From assembly GCA_017433195.1 (NCBI GenBank), contig JAFRHR010000042.1:1-47355 (forward strand): a stretch of 47,355 bases of DNA, written 5' to 3'. Below the pieces are notes generated by a model. That model was not told the origin of the DNA. It was given only the letters and a program-made list of their open reading frames with translations, and did no database searches. A program made the position numbers and the translations under genes. Below are positions 33,018 through 43,155 of this stretch, piece by piece. Position 1 is the stretch's first letter. Every line of letters begins with the position of its first letter. This DNA comes from a bacterium (GTDB lineage Bacteria; Cyanobacteriota; Vampirovibrionia; Gastranaerophilales; Gastranaerophilaceae).

Positions 33018-33525
33018 TATAGTTTTAACAGGTTTAATGGGATGCGGGAAAACAACTGTCGGAAATCTGCTTGCCACAAGTATTGACGAATTGAGTTTTG
33101 TCGATACCGATGACGTTATTGTTGAAACTATGGGAATGTCTGTTAATGCAATTTTTGAAAAATACGGAGAAAACAGATTCCGGCAGATAGAAAAAATTGT
33201 TATTTTAAATCTCGCAGAGGAAGAAAACTCTGTAATCTCTCTTGGAGGCGGTGCCTTTGAGGATGATGAGACGAGAAAAACTTTGCTTGATAATTCAACC
33301 GTTTTTTATTTAAAAGCATCTGTTGATACATTGTACGAAAGAATAAAAAACGATAATTCAAGACCGCTTTTAAATACAGAAAATCCAAAGCAAAAACTTA
33401 AAGAATTGCTTGATTTGAGAGAACCGCACTACAATGAAGCGCATTATATAATTGACACAAATTCTCTGTCTCCATATAATATCGTTAAGGAAATTCAACG
33501 GAGATTAAATGAACACGCCGATTAA
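33004..33525 (+). CDS. aroK: Shikimate kinase
   Basis: P-loop 'GLMGCGKTTVG' at the N terminus, shikimate-binding 'FVDTDDVI' and 'ENRFRQIEKIV', 'VISLGGGAF' and lid 'NDNSRPLL'. 173 residues, complete. It overlaps aroC (14 bases) and aroB (17 bases), giving a tightly coupled shikimate block. Confidence 0.96.
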   Translation: MKQNNIVLTGLMGCGKTTVGNLLATSIDELSFVDTDDVIVETMGMSVNAIFEKYGENRFRQIEKIVILNLAEEENSVISLGGGAFEDDETRKTLLDNSTVFYLKASVDTLYERIKNDNSRPLLNTENPKQKLKELLDLREPHYNEAHYIIDTNSLSPYNIVKEIQRRLNEHAD

Positions 33526-34609
33526 TGTTACCATAAAAAATGATAAAGACGTTTCTTACCCTATTTATATAGAAAGAAATGAAATAAGCTCTTTGGTTGA
33601 AACCATAAATAAGCACACACAAAATGCAAAAAAATTAATTATAATCAGTAAAAAAGTTTATTCTCTTTATAAAAAGCAATTAAATTTTTCTGATAAAGAA
33701 GTTTTGGTTTTAAAAGACGGCGAAGATCAAAAAAATATCAAAACTTATCTGAAAATCATAGATACGGCAAAAAAATTAAATTTAACCCGAAACGATTATA
33801 TCGTAGCAATTGGAGGCGGTGTGCTCGGGGATATTGCAGGCTTTGCAGCTGCAACCTATATGAGAGGAATAAAATATATTCAGGTTCCGACAACTCTTTT
33901 GGCGTGTGTAGATTCTTCAGTCGGCGGCAAAACGGCAATAGATATACCAAACGGCAAAAATTATGTCGGTGCATTTTATCAGCCCGAAGCAGTTTATATA
34001 AACCTTAATTTTTTAAAAACACTCGATAAAAAACAATTAAAATCAGGGTTTGGTGAAATTATAAAATATGCTTTTATTGAAAATTCCTGCGGGCTTGAAA
34101 ATGATAATGCCCTTCTGCTTGAATTTTTAATCGTAAATTCTGACAGAATTTTGGGGTTAGATTTTGATTTTCTTGAAAAAATAATAAGAATTTGTCTTTC
34201 TCTAAAAATATCCGTTGTACAAAATGATGAAAAAGAAGCAGGAATGAGAAAAGTCTTAAATCTTGGACATACTTTTGCTCACGCATTGGAGAGTATCACA
34301 AATTACAAAAGATACACGCACGGGCAGGCTGTTATTTACGGTCTTATGTTTATTTTTAACTATGCTTATGAGAATAAATATATTGATAGTACTTATTACA
34401 GACTTGCTTTTCAGTTGTTTGAAAAATATGATTGCAAGCCTTTAAGAGCGTGGTATTTTAAACCTCAAATCATCAAACTTATGCTTGCGGACAAAAAAGC
34501 AACATCTAAGATAAATTTGGTTGTACCTACGGATAAAAGAACTGTCAGCGTAATGGAAGTTGAAAATCCTAATTGTCTTAAATTCAAAACAAACTTTTTA
34601 CTGAAATAA
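33509..34609 (+). CDS. aroB: 3-dehydroquinate synthase
   Basis: Second step of the shikimate pathway, NAD- and metal-dependent. 'LKDGEDQKN', 'AIGGGVLGDIAGFAAATYMR', 'VPTTLLACVDSSVGGKTAID', metal ligands in 'FGEIIKYAF', 'LNLGHTFAHALE' and 'THGQAV'. 366 residues, full length. It ends the long fliO-to-aroB series; a run of T follows without a clear stem. Confidence 0.96.
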   Translation: MNTPINVTIKNDKDVSYPIYIERNEISSLVETINKHTQNAKKLIIISKKVYSLYKKQLNFSDKEVLVLKDGEDQKNIKTYLKIIDTAKKLNLTRNDYIVAIGGGVLGDIAGFAAATYMRGIKYIQVPTTLLACVDSSVGGKTAIDIPNGKNYVGAFYQPEAVYINLNFLKTLDKKQLKSGFGEIIKYAFIENSCGLENDNALLLEFLIVNSDRILGLDFDFLEKIIRICLSLKISVVQNDEKEAGMRKVLNLGHTFAHALESITNYKRYTHGQAVIYGLMFIFNYAYENKYIDSTYYRLAFQLFEKYDCKPLRAWYFKPQIIKLMLADKKATSKINLVVPTDKRTVSVMEVENPNCLKFKTNFLLK

Positions 34610-34714
34610 TATCCAATTTTTTTATTAAGACATGTTTCAATTATCAAAAATCTTGAAATTTACCCTTTAAAAAAAACTTTATCATTATGTCGAGGTGTAA
34701 CCCAAGGAATATTC

Positions 34715-37700
34715 ATGAATTTTGATAAAACGAGTTATAATTTACCTGTAAATCGGGGTAAATTACCTATAAATCAAGACAAAAACGTATCAAAGCCGGA
34801 TACGTCTTTTCAGGGAACTGATGCATCGGCAGAAACTACAAGTGCAAAAGTCAACAGTAGTTTGGCAAAAGCTTATTTGGGAATTAAAAGTGTAAGTTTT
34901 AAAGGGAAACCTGAGACACCTGAGACAGTTTTTGAACCGATAAAACTGGTTGAAAACAAACCGTACACTCCGGAAGAAGCCAGAAAACTTTTAGCGGATA
35001 AAGGCTATACCGATGGAGATTTGGCAAACATTGATTTTAATGATAAAAATTTACTGGAAAATTTAAATTTAATAAATATATTTTTAAGACATGGTGAATT
35101 AGCCGAATATAAAGATTTACTTACTCAAAATACAGAAGAAGCAAAAGAATTTAAAGCAGAAATTATAAAAGAACTTGCTAATCCTGATAATGTATCTGAG
35201 TCTTTAAAAAAATATGCAAATGATGAAAACATTGAAATATTAAAGAAATATGTTGAATGTGAATCAATCGATGATGAATACCAAATTATAAGAACCATAG
35301 ATAACGATGAGGATCTTGAAGATATTTTATCTGCACTGAATATCCTTACAAATAACGGAAAAACTAAAATAAAAAGCGTAGAGTTCAGTAATTTAGGATA
35401 TGCAAAAGAAAGCGAGTTAAAAAGTATTACTCCGCATAAAGTCGACTTTGTTTCAAAAATTAACTCACAAATTCCTGAAGAATACCGACTTTCAGTTGAT
35501 CCATGGTTTTGTGCAAGCATGGAAGATGATTCCGTTTTAACTGATGAACTTGCCGAACAATATGTAAAAGAAATTAACAGATTTGTTGGACACAGATTAT
35601 CTGACGGGACGAGAACAAATGACGGACTTGTAGAAAAAATAAAAGATATGAAAAGCATTTCCGACTTTCTTGATGTATATCCTTTAGAATTGGATGAAAA
35701 TGAAAAAGGCTTAAGATCTACTCAAGACGTCAAAACTTTTATGGAAAAGCCTAACATAAAAGAAATTACAGGTTTCTTAAGTACTTTAACCCCTGAAGCA
35801 AAAAAAGTTATACCTACAAGCATTATTTTGCCATCCAGAGAAGAAACATCCTTAGAAAAATGGAGTGAATTTTTAAATTTTGTCACAAAAGATGGCGTTT
35901 GCGGCGAAAAAATGAGAATAGAAAAGCTCGTAGAATTTGCCAATAACATAGAAGATCTTGACGGATTTATGGATTTAATAAAAGCCTACCAAGGAACATC
36001 TGTACTTAATAATGATTATGGAGATATTGATAAACTTAATATTGCTAACGGAGATTATAAAAATGCCGCTAAAGTTTTAAATGAAATCAGACAATTGTAT
36101 GATAGTATTAATCTTGATAAATATGGAAACAAAAAAGATTTTAATACATTTTTAGCCGATGACTGGACATGGATAATAAGAAAAGAAGACATAGACTATG
36201 CAAATATTGCACAAAGATTCGACAAACTTAAACAATCCGATATAAAACTGGAGTCAATTGATGAATTAATACAATTTGTAGAAGGCAAAGCTCCGGATTC
36301 ATTTGAAAAATGGGAGTTATTAAAACAAAATAACTTTAGTATTAATGATTATACACGGAAGTATTTCATTGATAATAATGATGTAAATCTTGAACAATTA
36401 AAAGAAAAATTTGATAAATTTGCTAAGAAAATTGAGGAATCAAATATAAATCCGGATCTAAATATGGATATTGTAAAATACTTTACTTTCCATAATACAG
36501 ATTACGTAATTTTAAACGGCATCTTAGAAGAGAACTTTGATAGATGTATTGATGTTGCAAAAAGCAATTTAAGTTTTTTAGAGCCTATTAGCACAAATTT
36601 TTTAAATGATTTTTGGAATAACAAGGATTATCCTGTTGATAAAAATGAGCTACTATTAATTGCAAAAGTTTTGGATAAAGAAAATATTGAACTTGCCAAT
36701 ATCCTTTGCAAAGATAAAGATTTTCCAAAGGAAAGAATAAGAGATATTGTATATGCTTCAAACACCCAAAAACAAGATCTCGCAGAATTACTTTGTACAG
36801 ATAAAGAACTTAATTTCCCGAAAGATTTAATCGTAGGAATTTTAAAGAATGTAAATTCACATAATAAAGAAATTGCAAAAACTTTTTGTACAGATAAAGA
36901 ACTTAATTTCCCCAAAGATAAGATTGCAGAAGTCATAAAAGGAATAAATGAAGACAATAAAGATTTAGCAACAAAACTTTGCACAGATAAAGAACTCAAT
37001 TTCCCAAAAGAGTATATCGGAGAGATTTTATCTGCAATAAGTGCTTATAATAAAGCAATTCCGAGCAGACTTTATGGAGACAAGCAATACTTTTTAGATG
37101 AAGACTTAGATAATGATGAAGTGCGTAAAGCAAAAGCAGATTTTATTGATTTTGCAATGAAACTTTGCGCAGATGAACAGCTTGATTTTCCCAAAGATAA
37201 AATTGCGGATATTTTAAAGTCAACAAATTTAGATAATATCGATTTTGCCAAAAAGCTCTGTACAGACAAACACCTTGATTTTCCAAAGGATTTAATTGCA
37301 GGTATTATTGGCAGAACAAGAGCAGAAAATAAAGATTTTGCAGAAATGCTATGCACTGATAAAAAACTTGATTTTCCCAAAAAGTTAATTGCGGATATTG
37401 TCGGGGGGACAAGAACCGAAAACAAAGATTTAGCTATAAAACTTTGCACTGATAACCAGCTTGATTTTCCTAAAGAGTATATTTCGAATATTTTATATAC
37501 AACAAATAACGATAATAAAGACTTGTCGGAACTACTCTGTACTGACAAACAACTTGATTTTCCAAAAGAATTAATTGCGAGGGTTTTAAAAGGCACAAAC
37601 CCAATCAGCAAAGATATTGCAAACAAGCTTTGCACAGACAAAGAGCTTAATTTCCCAAAAGAATTAATCCCTGATATTTTACCAACAATAAAACCTTGGA

Positions 37701-40072
37701 ATAAGGATATCGCAAAAATAATTTGTACGGACAAAGAACTCAATTTTCCAAAAGAGTTCATTGAAAACATTTTGGCAAGTACAAATGAAGACAATAAAGA
37801 TTTATGTACAAAACTTTGTACAGATAAAGAATATGCCTTTTTGCCCCAAAAACATATTGCTGTAATTTTGCAAAACTTCAATAAATTTACAGAAGATGAC
37901 ATAAAACGCTTGAAAAACTTCCCGCCAGATTTTCTTGAGTCTTGCACATCTCAAGATATAGTTTTTACTGTTGATTTTTCTGAATTTTATGAAAAACAAA
38001 ATATAAACGAATTAAAAGTTTCAGAAAAGAAAGAGCTACTGCGCAGACTTGTTGAATCTAACGTAGGAATGTTTAACATTAGTGAAGCAATGCACGAAAA
38101 ATTCCCGCTGATTCCAAGAAATCAAGAAGAATACTGTTCACTTCTTCCTTCAATTGTCCGTTCTTTAGGTATCGAAACAAAAGAATTATCAAAAGAAAAA
38201 GTTGCAGAATTCAATAAATCAATGACTAATTTATCCGAAAGTCTTGCAAAAATTTCCGATAATGATTTTGCAAACTTAGAAATTACTCAGGAGTATTCAA
38301 AAGATGAATTTATAACTGATGTGCTTGATAAAGTAAAAGATTTATCTCCAAATGAACAGCAAAAAGTTTTTGATTATTTCGGTTTTGAACTAAAAGAAAA
38401 TGCTAATAGCAGTAACGGTAAATACGCTATTGTCGGTTACCCAGTAAATTTGAATAACGGTCACAAACTTGCGCAAATAGAAAACCCCGAAACTAAGGCA
38501 ATTGTTGAAAAATTAAGACCAGATGTTATAAGATTTTCAGAAAATAACAAAATTCATTGCAATAATGCGCAAGTTGAGCAGTTTATTAATGAAGTTGTTT
38601 CAGTTTTACCTGAACTCAGACCGACAATAGGTAAAAAACAACACGGAAACGACGGAGGCTCCGGTCACGAATTCGATATCATAAAACATACCTTAAAAGT
38701 TATGCAGAAAATAGCTCAAGACCAAAAATTCCAATCTTTAGACGAATCCGATAAGAAAATAATGCTACTTGCATCATTACTGCACGATATCACAAAAGCT
38801 GAAGGTCAGGTTGATAAAACTCACGCAAAAGAAGGCAGTTTTGATTCTTTCTTCATTGCAAAGAAATTCAAACTTTCAAAAGATGAGGAAATTAAATTAA
38901 ATACAATTATAAAAAATCACGAATGGCTCGAATATGCTAATACTGCTAAATCAGATGAAGAATTAACAAAACGGCTGCAAGCAATTGCTTACGATATGCA
39001 CCAAAGTAATCTGTTTGATTTGGCCGAAATCTTTACCCACGCAGATTTAAGAGCGGTCAAAAAAGATGACAGATTCCATGATACAAAACAAGGAAAAAGC
39101 AGAGTTTCTTATGACGGGACTGTGAGAAGTTTTGGGGAAAGTACCGATTTTTACGCAAAACAAATAAGAAAAAATATAGAAGAACTCAAGAAATCCCAGC
39201 CATTACTCCCGCAGACTCCAATACCTAAAGCAAGCAGAATCAATGAAGCAATTACTCAGGTAAATGCAGACGGAAGTACAAACATAAAAGGGGTTTATAA
39301 GAACAAAGACGGACTTGTTATTCTGAAATATAACGAGATAGAAGACTGGGAAACAATCGGGTTTCCGAAAGGTTCTGTTTCAAAAGGCATTAAAGTTCCA
39401 AAAGGAACACAGGGAGATGAAGAACTTAGTGAAGACGTTGATACCGGAAACATTAAATTCTTTGTTCACGGCTTAGATTATTCTAACCAACTCGCAAAAT
39501 TTGACGCGTTCTCGCTTGTTGATTCCAATGCATTGTTATCAGTAAGTTATGCTGAACGTCCTGAAAGTAAGTACAGGTTTTTCAGAACTCAAGGAGTAAT
39601 TCTTGATGCCAACCCGCAATATATTCACGGCGGGGGAAATACCGATGCCGGTTCAGGCTGTGGGAAAGACATTGATGAATTTAAAAGAAACTATATTTTT
39701 GGGGGACCAAGAGAAAAAGACAGACTATATGTTTCTAATTTAATTAAAAAAGCAACCGGAATGAGCGATGAAGAATACGTTAAATTCTTTGAAAAAAACA
39801 AAGGAAAACCGTTAACCGAAATCGAACCTCCTGAAGCAGCTGAAGCAATGATAAAAGCATTTGCAACAATAAATTCAAATACAAGAAAAGGAAACAGGTC
39901 TTATAACGAAATGTATCTTTCAAATCCAAACGGCGTTATGGGTGTATTTGCTTATAGTTCTAATTGTGAAGCAGAAATAGGAAATCCTGTCGAATTTGTA
40001 GAATTTCAGAAAGACTTCTTAAAGAAATATGCACTTGAAAGAGATATTCCGTTTGTTGTCTTTGGCGATTAA
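34715..40072 (+). CDS. Giant 31-residue-repeat protein with HD phosphohydrolase and an unnamed C-terminal domain, 1785 residues
   Basis: No overall match known to me. Residues 1-70 are disordered with two SFxG motifs (31-34 'SFQG', 61-64 'SFKG'). Residues 70-660 are acidic and helical. Residues 664-1065 hold about twelve 31-residue repeats of consensus 'LCTDKELNFPKDLI..IL...' forming a probable alpha solenoid. Residues about 1310-1420 are an HD domain with metal ligands visible as 'GHEFDIIKHTLK' (His1318), 'LLHDITK' (His1357-Asp1358) and 'IIKNHEW'. Residues about 1480-1785 are a separate Gly- and aromatic-rich domain ('TQGVILDANPQYIHGGG', 'RNYIFGGPREKDRLYVSN', 'ERDIPFVVFGD'). No signal peptide or membrane helix. 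It is monocistronic, with AAGGA nine bases before the ATG. It could be a surface-delivered or intracellular nucleotide-cleaving factor; the function is not known. Confidence 0.75.
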   Translation: MNFDKTSYNLPVNRGKLPINQDKNVSKPDTSFQGTDASAETTSAKVNSSLAKAYLGIKSVSFKGKPETPETVFEPIKLVENKPYTPEEARKLLADKGYTDGDLANIDFNDKNLLENLNLINIFLRHGELAEYKDLLTQNTEEAKEFKAEIIKELANPDNVSESLKKYANDENIEILKKYVECESIDDEYQIIRTIDNDEDLEDILSALNILTNNGKTKIKSVEFSNLGYAKESELKSITPHKVDFVSKINSQIPEEYRLSVDPWFCASMEDDSVLTDELAEQYVKEINRFVGHRLSDGTRTNDGLVEKIKDMKSISDFLDVYPLELDENEKGLRSTQDVKTFMEKPNIKEITGFLSTLTPEAKKVIPTSIILPSREETSLEKWSEFLNFVTKDGVCGEKMRIEKLVEFANNIEDLDGFMDLIKAYQGTSVLNNDYGDIDKLNIANGDYKNAAKVLNEIRQLYDSINLDKYGNKKDFNTFLADDWTWIIRKEDIDYANIAQRFDKLKQSDIKLESIDELIQFVEGKAPDSFEKWELLKQNNFSINDYTRKYFIDNNDVNLEQLKEKFDKFAKKIEESNINPDLNMDIVKYFTFHNTDYVILNGILEENFDRCIDVAKSNLSFLEPISTNFLNDFWNNKDYPVDKNELLLIAKVLDKENIELANILCKDKDFPKERIRDIVYASNTQKQDLAELLCTDKELNFPKDLIVGILKNVNSHNKEIAKTFCTDKELNFPKDKIAEVIKGINEDNKDLATKLCTDKELNFPKEYIGEILSAISAYNKAIPSRLYGDKQYFLDEDLDNDEVRKAKADFIDFAMKLCADEQLDFPKDKIADILKSTNLDNIDFAKKLCTDKHLDFPKDLIAGIIGRTRAENKDFAEMLCTDKKLDFPKKLIADIVGGTRTENKDLAIKLCTDNQLDFPKEYISNILYTTNNDNKDLSELLCTDKQLDFPKELIARVLKGTNPISKDIANKLCTDKELNFPKELIPDILPTIKPWNKDIAKIICTDKELNFPKEFIENILASTNEDNKDLCTKLCTDKEYAFLPQKHIAVILQNFNKFTEDDIKRLKNFPPDFLESCTSQDIVFTVDFSEFYEKQNINELKVSEKKELLRRLVESNVGMFNISEAMHEKFPLIPRNQEEYCSLLPSIVRSLGIETKELSKEKVAEFNKSMTNLSESLAKISDNDFANLEITQEYSKDEFITDVLDKVKDLSPNEQQKVFDYFGFELKENANSSNGKYAIVGYPVNLNNGHKLAQIENPETKAIVEKLRPDVIRFSENNKIHCNNAQVEQFINEVVSVLPELRPTIGKKQHGNDGGSGHEFDIIKHTLKVMQKIAQDQKFQSLDESDKKIMLLASLLHDITKAEGQVDKTHAKEGSFDSFFIAKKFKLSKDEEIKLNTIIKNHEWLEYANTAKSDEELTKRLQAIAYDMHQSNLFDLAEIFTHADLRAVKKDDRFHDTKQGKSRVSYDGTVRSFGESTDFYAKQIRKNIEELKKSQPLLPQTPIPKASRINEAITQVNADGSTNIKGVYKNKDGLVILKYNEIEDWETIGFPKGSVSKGIKVPKGTQGDEELSEDVDTGNIKFFVHGLDYSNQLAKFDAFSLVDSNALLSVSYAERPESKYRFFRTQGVILDANPQYIHGGGNTDAGSGCGKDIDEFKRNYIFGGPREKDRLYVSNLIKKATGMSDEEYVKFFEKNKGKPLTEIEPPEAAEAMIKAFATINSNTRKGNRSYNEMYLSNPNGVMGVFAYSSNCEAEIGNPVEFVEFQKDFLKKYALERDIPFVVFGD
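36704..37906 (+). repeat. 93-bp tandem repeat array coding for 31-residue units
   Basis: Units start at 36704 (87 bp, 29 residues), then every 93 bp: 36791, 36884, 36977, 37070, 37163, 37256, 37349, 37442, 37535, 37628, 37721, 37814. The spacing is exact. The unit at 37070 is degenerate in sequence ('LYGDKQYFLDED') but exactly 31 residues long. The first and last units are also diverged. DNA copies differ at many third positions, so the array is not a very recent duplication. Confidence 0.92.
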
Positions 40073-41328
40073 TTTTTAAAATGCATATCACACGGGGAAA
40101 TTCCCTTTTTAATCATTGAGATAACAGGGTTTAAAAATTCTCTGTCACTGTCATTTTTCGATTTTAAAGCGGAATAAGATATATCAAACAATTCTTTTGA
40201 AATATCTTTAACTTTGTATCCGTTTATTTTTGTATCAAGTCCTGATTTCGGAACTTCGTGTCTTAAATTCGACATCTCAACTGAAGATATTTTACCTAAC
40301 ATATTTTCAACAGACGATAAAGCGTTATTATCGTACATTATTCCTTTATAAAATGCAGGAACTGCATACTGTAAATCACCTCCGACACAATCGTGGTTTC
40401 TTATTTCAATAAATTTACGAAGTCTGACGTCAGGGAAGAACAGATTTGCGTGAAGTTTAAAGTCATCAAGTGTTGCTTCAAACCCCTCATAACCGTCCTG
40501 CATAAACTGAGTAAAATTGATTTTTCCGTTGATTTCAATTAATTCGTTATTTCTTTCAATAAAAATCATAGGCGAATTTAAAACTGCATAAACATAATCT
40601 TTAAATTCGAGATTTTTTGATAAAACAGTTGCAAAACCGCATCTGTCGTTATCCGTATTCAGCCACGCTAACGCTCTGAAAGATTTATAAGAAGTATCAA
40701 CTCCGCCTCTTATGTTAGAATTTGCAAAAACTGCTGTAATAAAGGGAGATAAGAGATTTGCAATATAGAATTTATACATTGCATCTTCTTCGTTTTTAAA
40801 ATCTATCCCTACCTGAATTCCTGCCGTTTCTCTCATCATAACGTCTGACAAAATTCCCCAGAGATAATTTGCCATGACGTGATAGCGTCTTTTCGGCTGA
40901 ATTTGTATATTATGATAAGTTGTATTCGGATAAACTCCATATGCGAGCAAATCCATATTAAACAAATCCAAAATATCTTTGAATTTTAAATCAATGTTAT
41001 CAATTTTTTCTTTTAATTTCTTAACGGTAAATTCAGGTTCAATACTGAGTTCAATTTGACATCCGGGTTCTAATGTTATTGTGTCGTGTAATTTTTTTAA
41101 CCCGATTATATTATCATTATCAAAAATGTAATCCCAGTTATGTTCACGGGCAAACGTTCTTAAAAATTCAGAAACTCCGTAACATCCTGCATAAGGAACT
41201 GCCTGTTTTGTTTCTCTGTTTACAGGAAGTCTTTCATATTCCATTCCGATTTTTTCTTCATTTTTACAACCTGCAGAAAACAATTCTATAATATCTGATA
41301 TCTCTAATTTCTTTTCTAAAACCGTCAT
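40069..41328 (-). CDS. gshA: Glutamate-cysteine ligase (GCS2, plant/proteobacterial type)
   Basis: Joins Glu and Cys, the first step of glutathione-type thiol synthesis. It has the GCS2-fold signatures 'KIGMEYERLPVN', 'LEPGCQIELSIEPE', 'MMRETAGIQVGIDF', 'ANSNIRGG' and 'PDVRLRKFIEIRNHDCV'. 419 residues, in the usual range. Strong AAGGAG before the ATG. No gshB is adjacent, so gamma-glutamylcysteine itself may be the product used, or gshB lies elsewhere. The stop overlaps the stop of the convergent 1785-residue gene by four bases. Confidence 0.88.
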   Translation of the reverse strand: MTVLEKKLEISDIIELFSAGCKNEEKIGMEYERLPVNRETKQAVPYAGCYGVSEFLRTFAREHNWDYIFDNDNIIGLKKLHDTITLEPGCQIELSIEPEFTVKKLKEKIDNIDLKFKDILDLFNMDLLAYGVYPNTTYHNIQIQPKRRYHVMANYLWGILSDVMMRETAGIQVGIDFKNEEDAMYKFYIANLLSPFITAVFANSNIRGGVDTSYKSFRALAWLNTDNDRCGFATVLSKNLEFKDYVYAVLNSPMIFIERNNELIEINGKINFTQFMQDGYEGFEATLDDFKLHANLFFPDVRLRKFIEIRNHDCVGGDLQYAVPAFYKGIMYDNNALSSVENMLGKISSVEMSNLRHEVPKSGLDTKINGYKVKDISKELFDISYSALKSKNDSDREFLNPVISMIKKGISPCDMHFKN

Positions 41329-41347
41329 TCAATAACTCCTTTATACT

Positions 41348-41376
41348 ATACTATTCCAAAATAACAAAACTTACAA
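41348..41376 (-). promoter_or_regulatory. Possible promoter for gshA
   Basis: On the minus strand TTGTAA (41376-41371), 17 bases, TAGTAT (41353-41348), about 20 bases before the ATG. Each box matches the consensus at four of six positions, so the call is moderate. Confidence 0.4.
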
Positions 41377-41431
41377 ATAAAAACATTCAGTAAAAAGTAT
41401 TATTATGATAGTATGATAAAGAGGTAGCCAA

Positions 41432-42274
41432 ATGGATTATTTACAAAAAGCAAAAAGGTTCAGAACAAAAAAAAGGTTAGGGCAGAATTTTTTGATTAAT
41501 GCCGATGTTATTAAGGCTATTCCTGATTTTATCGGGGTAACAAAAGAAGATACCGTTCTTGAAATAGGCCCCGGAATTGGTTTTGTAACCGAACTTTTGT
41601 GTAAAAAAGCTAAAAAAGTCATTGCGGTTGAAATTGACGAACAGGCTGTCGAAGAATTAAAAAAACTGAAAGTTGATAACCTCGTTATTGTTCAAAATGA
41701 TATTTTAAAAACTGATATTTCTTCCTTAACAGACGAAAAAATAAAAATCGTTGCGAATATTCCTTATTACATTACAACTCCGATTATTGCACACATCTTA
41801 GGAGAAATTGACGACCTGAACAACAAAAACCGAAACTGCATAACAGATATGATTTTGATGGTGCAGGAGGAAGTTGCAAGAAGAATAACCGCAACCGAAA
41901 AGAGTTCAGGGAAACAGTACGGGCTTTTGACGATTTTATCTCAGTTCTGGAGTGATTGTAAATTCGTCAAAGTTGTAGGTCGTCGATCATTTTACCCCTC
42001 CCCGAAGGTCAATTCGGCGCTTTTTACTTTCAAAATAAAAGAAAAACCGCTGCTTGATTTAACAGATTACAAACATTTCAGAAAAACCGTAAAAGCCGCA
42101 TTTGCACAAAGAAGAAAAAATCTGAAAAACTGCCTTTTAAGTGCAGGCTTTGATAAAGAAAACATTTTTAACGCACTTAAAAAACTGAATATCCCTGAAA
42201 ATGAAAGAGGCGAAGAATTATCAATTGAAACTTTCGGGAAACTGTCGGAGGCACTTTTAGATGGAAACAATTAA
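41432..42274 (+). CDS. rsmA: 16S rRNA dimethyladenosine transferase KsgA/RsmA
   Basis: Dimethylates two adjacent adenosines near the 3' end of 16S rRNA. 'KKRLGQNFLINADVI', SAM loop 'LEIGPGIGFVTELL', catalytic 'VANIPYYITTPII', and 'SFYPSPKVNSALFTF' are conserved. 280 residues. GAGGT precedes the ATG. It overlaps ispE by 14 bases, a common gene pair. Confidence 0.97.
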   Translation: MDYLQKAKRFRTKKRLGQNFLINADVIKAIPDFIGVTKEDTVLEIGPGIGFVTELLCKKAKKVIAVEIDEQAVEELKKLKVDNLVIVQNDILKTDISSLTDEKIKIVANIPYYITTPIIAHILGEIDDLNNKNRNCITDMILMVQEEVARRITATEKSSGKQYGLLTILSQFWSDCKFVKVVGRRSFYPSPKVNSALFTFKIKEKPLLDLTDYKHFRKTVKAAFAQRRKNLKNCLLSAGFDKENIFNALKKLNIPENERGEELSIETFGKLSEALLDGNN

Positions 42275-43118
42275 AATAAAAGCTCCCGCAAAAGTTAATC
42301 TGACGCTTGAGGTTCTGAATAAACGCCATGACGGGTTTCATAATATCCAAAGTATTATGCAGACGATTTCACTATATGACTACATAACAATAAATTTAAA
42401 CCGTAATTTTTCAGGGGAAGAAATAAAACTTTCGGGAACAAGTAATCAAATTCCTTACGATGAAACAAATCTTGTTTACAAAGCAGCAAAACTGTTTTTT
42501 GAAACCGCCGAAATAAGTAATTACAGTATCGAAATTTTTATTGAAAAAAATATTCCGATAGCGGCAGGACTTGCAGGCGGAAGTACGGATGCTGCGGCAA
42601 CTTTATTCGAACTTAATGAACTTTTTGAAAACGTTTTTACTGAAACAAAACTGCACGAACTCTGTTCAAAATTAGGCTCAGATCTGAATGTATGTCTGAA
42701 AGGCGGATGTATTTTGGCAACAGGCAGAGGGGAACAAATTCAAAATCTGCCCGTATCAGAAAACAAAATTTCTTTGATAAAGCCGAAAAATCTTGGAATT
42801 TCAGCAAAAGAGGCTTATACAAAATACTCTAAGAAACCTTTAAAAACAGAAAAAACAAAGACTCAGGAAATGATAAAGGCATTAAATAACGGAAAAAATA
42901 TTTCGGAGTTTTTGTATAATGATTTGGAATATGCCGTTTTTGAAGATTATAAGGAATTACAAACAATTAAAAAGAAATATCCGAAATCAATAATGACAGG
43001 TTCAGGCTCGACCTACTTTGTTTTAAACGAAACCATAAACGAAACAGATAACAATTATGATATTTTCAATGATTTATCATTTACCCAAAACGGGGTTTGT
43101 AAAGTTTTGGACAGATAA
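42261..43118 (+). CDS. ispE: 4-diphosphocytidyl-2-C-methyl-D-erythritol kinase
   Basis: GHMP-family kinase of the non-mevalonate isoprenoid pathway. 'IKAPAKVNLTLEV' at the start, ATP-binding 'PIAAGLAGGSTDAAATLFEL', and 'MTGSGSTYFVL' near the end. 285 residues, complete. It shows that isoprenoids are made by the MEP route. Coupled to rsmA by overlap. Confidence 0.96.
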   Translation: METIKIKAPAKVNLTLEVLNKRHDGFHNIQSIMQTISLYDYITINLNRNFSGEEIKLSGTSNQIPYDETNLVYKAAKLFFETAEISNYSIEIFIEKNIPIAAGLAGGSTDAAATLFELNELFENVFTETKLHELCSKLGSDLNVCLKGGCILATGRGEQIQNLPVSENKISLIKPKNLGISAKEAYTKYSKKPLKTEKTKTQEMIKALNNGKNISEFLYNDLEYAVFEDYKELQTIKKKYPKSIMTGSGSTYFVLNETINETDNNYDIFNDLSFTQNGVCKVLDR

Positions 43119-43155
43119 TAAATTCAGTTAAAAATCTTCATGATAAAATATAAAT

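Noticed and set aside
36704-37906. Regular 93-bp spacing considered as a CRISPR or satellite array
   Set aside because: The period is in frame, translation is continuous, and units diverge along their whole length, so it is a protein repeat.
37072-37947. Long open frame on the minus strand opposite the 31-residue repeats
   Set aside because: It arises because the repeat unit has a regular codon pattern; its translation is a low-complexity Ser/Phe/Leu repeat and it has no ribosome site.
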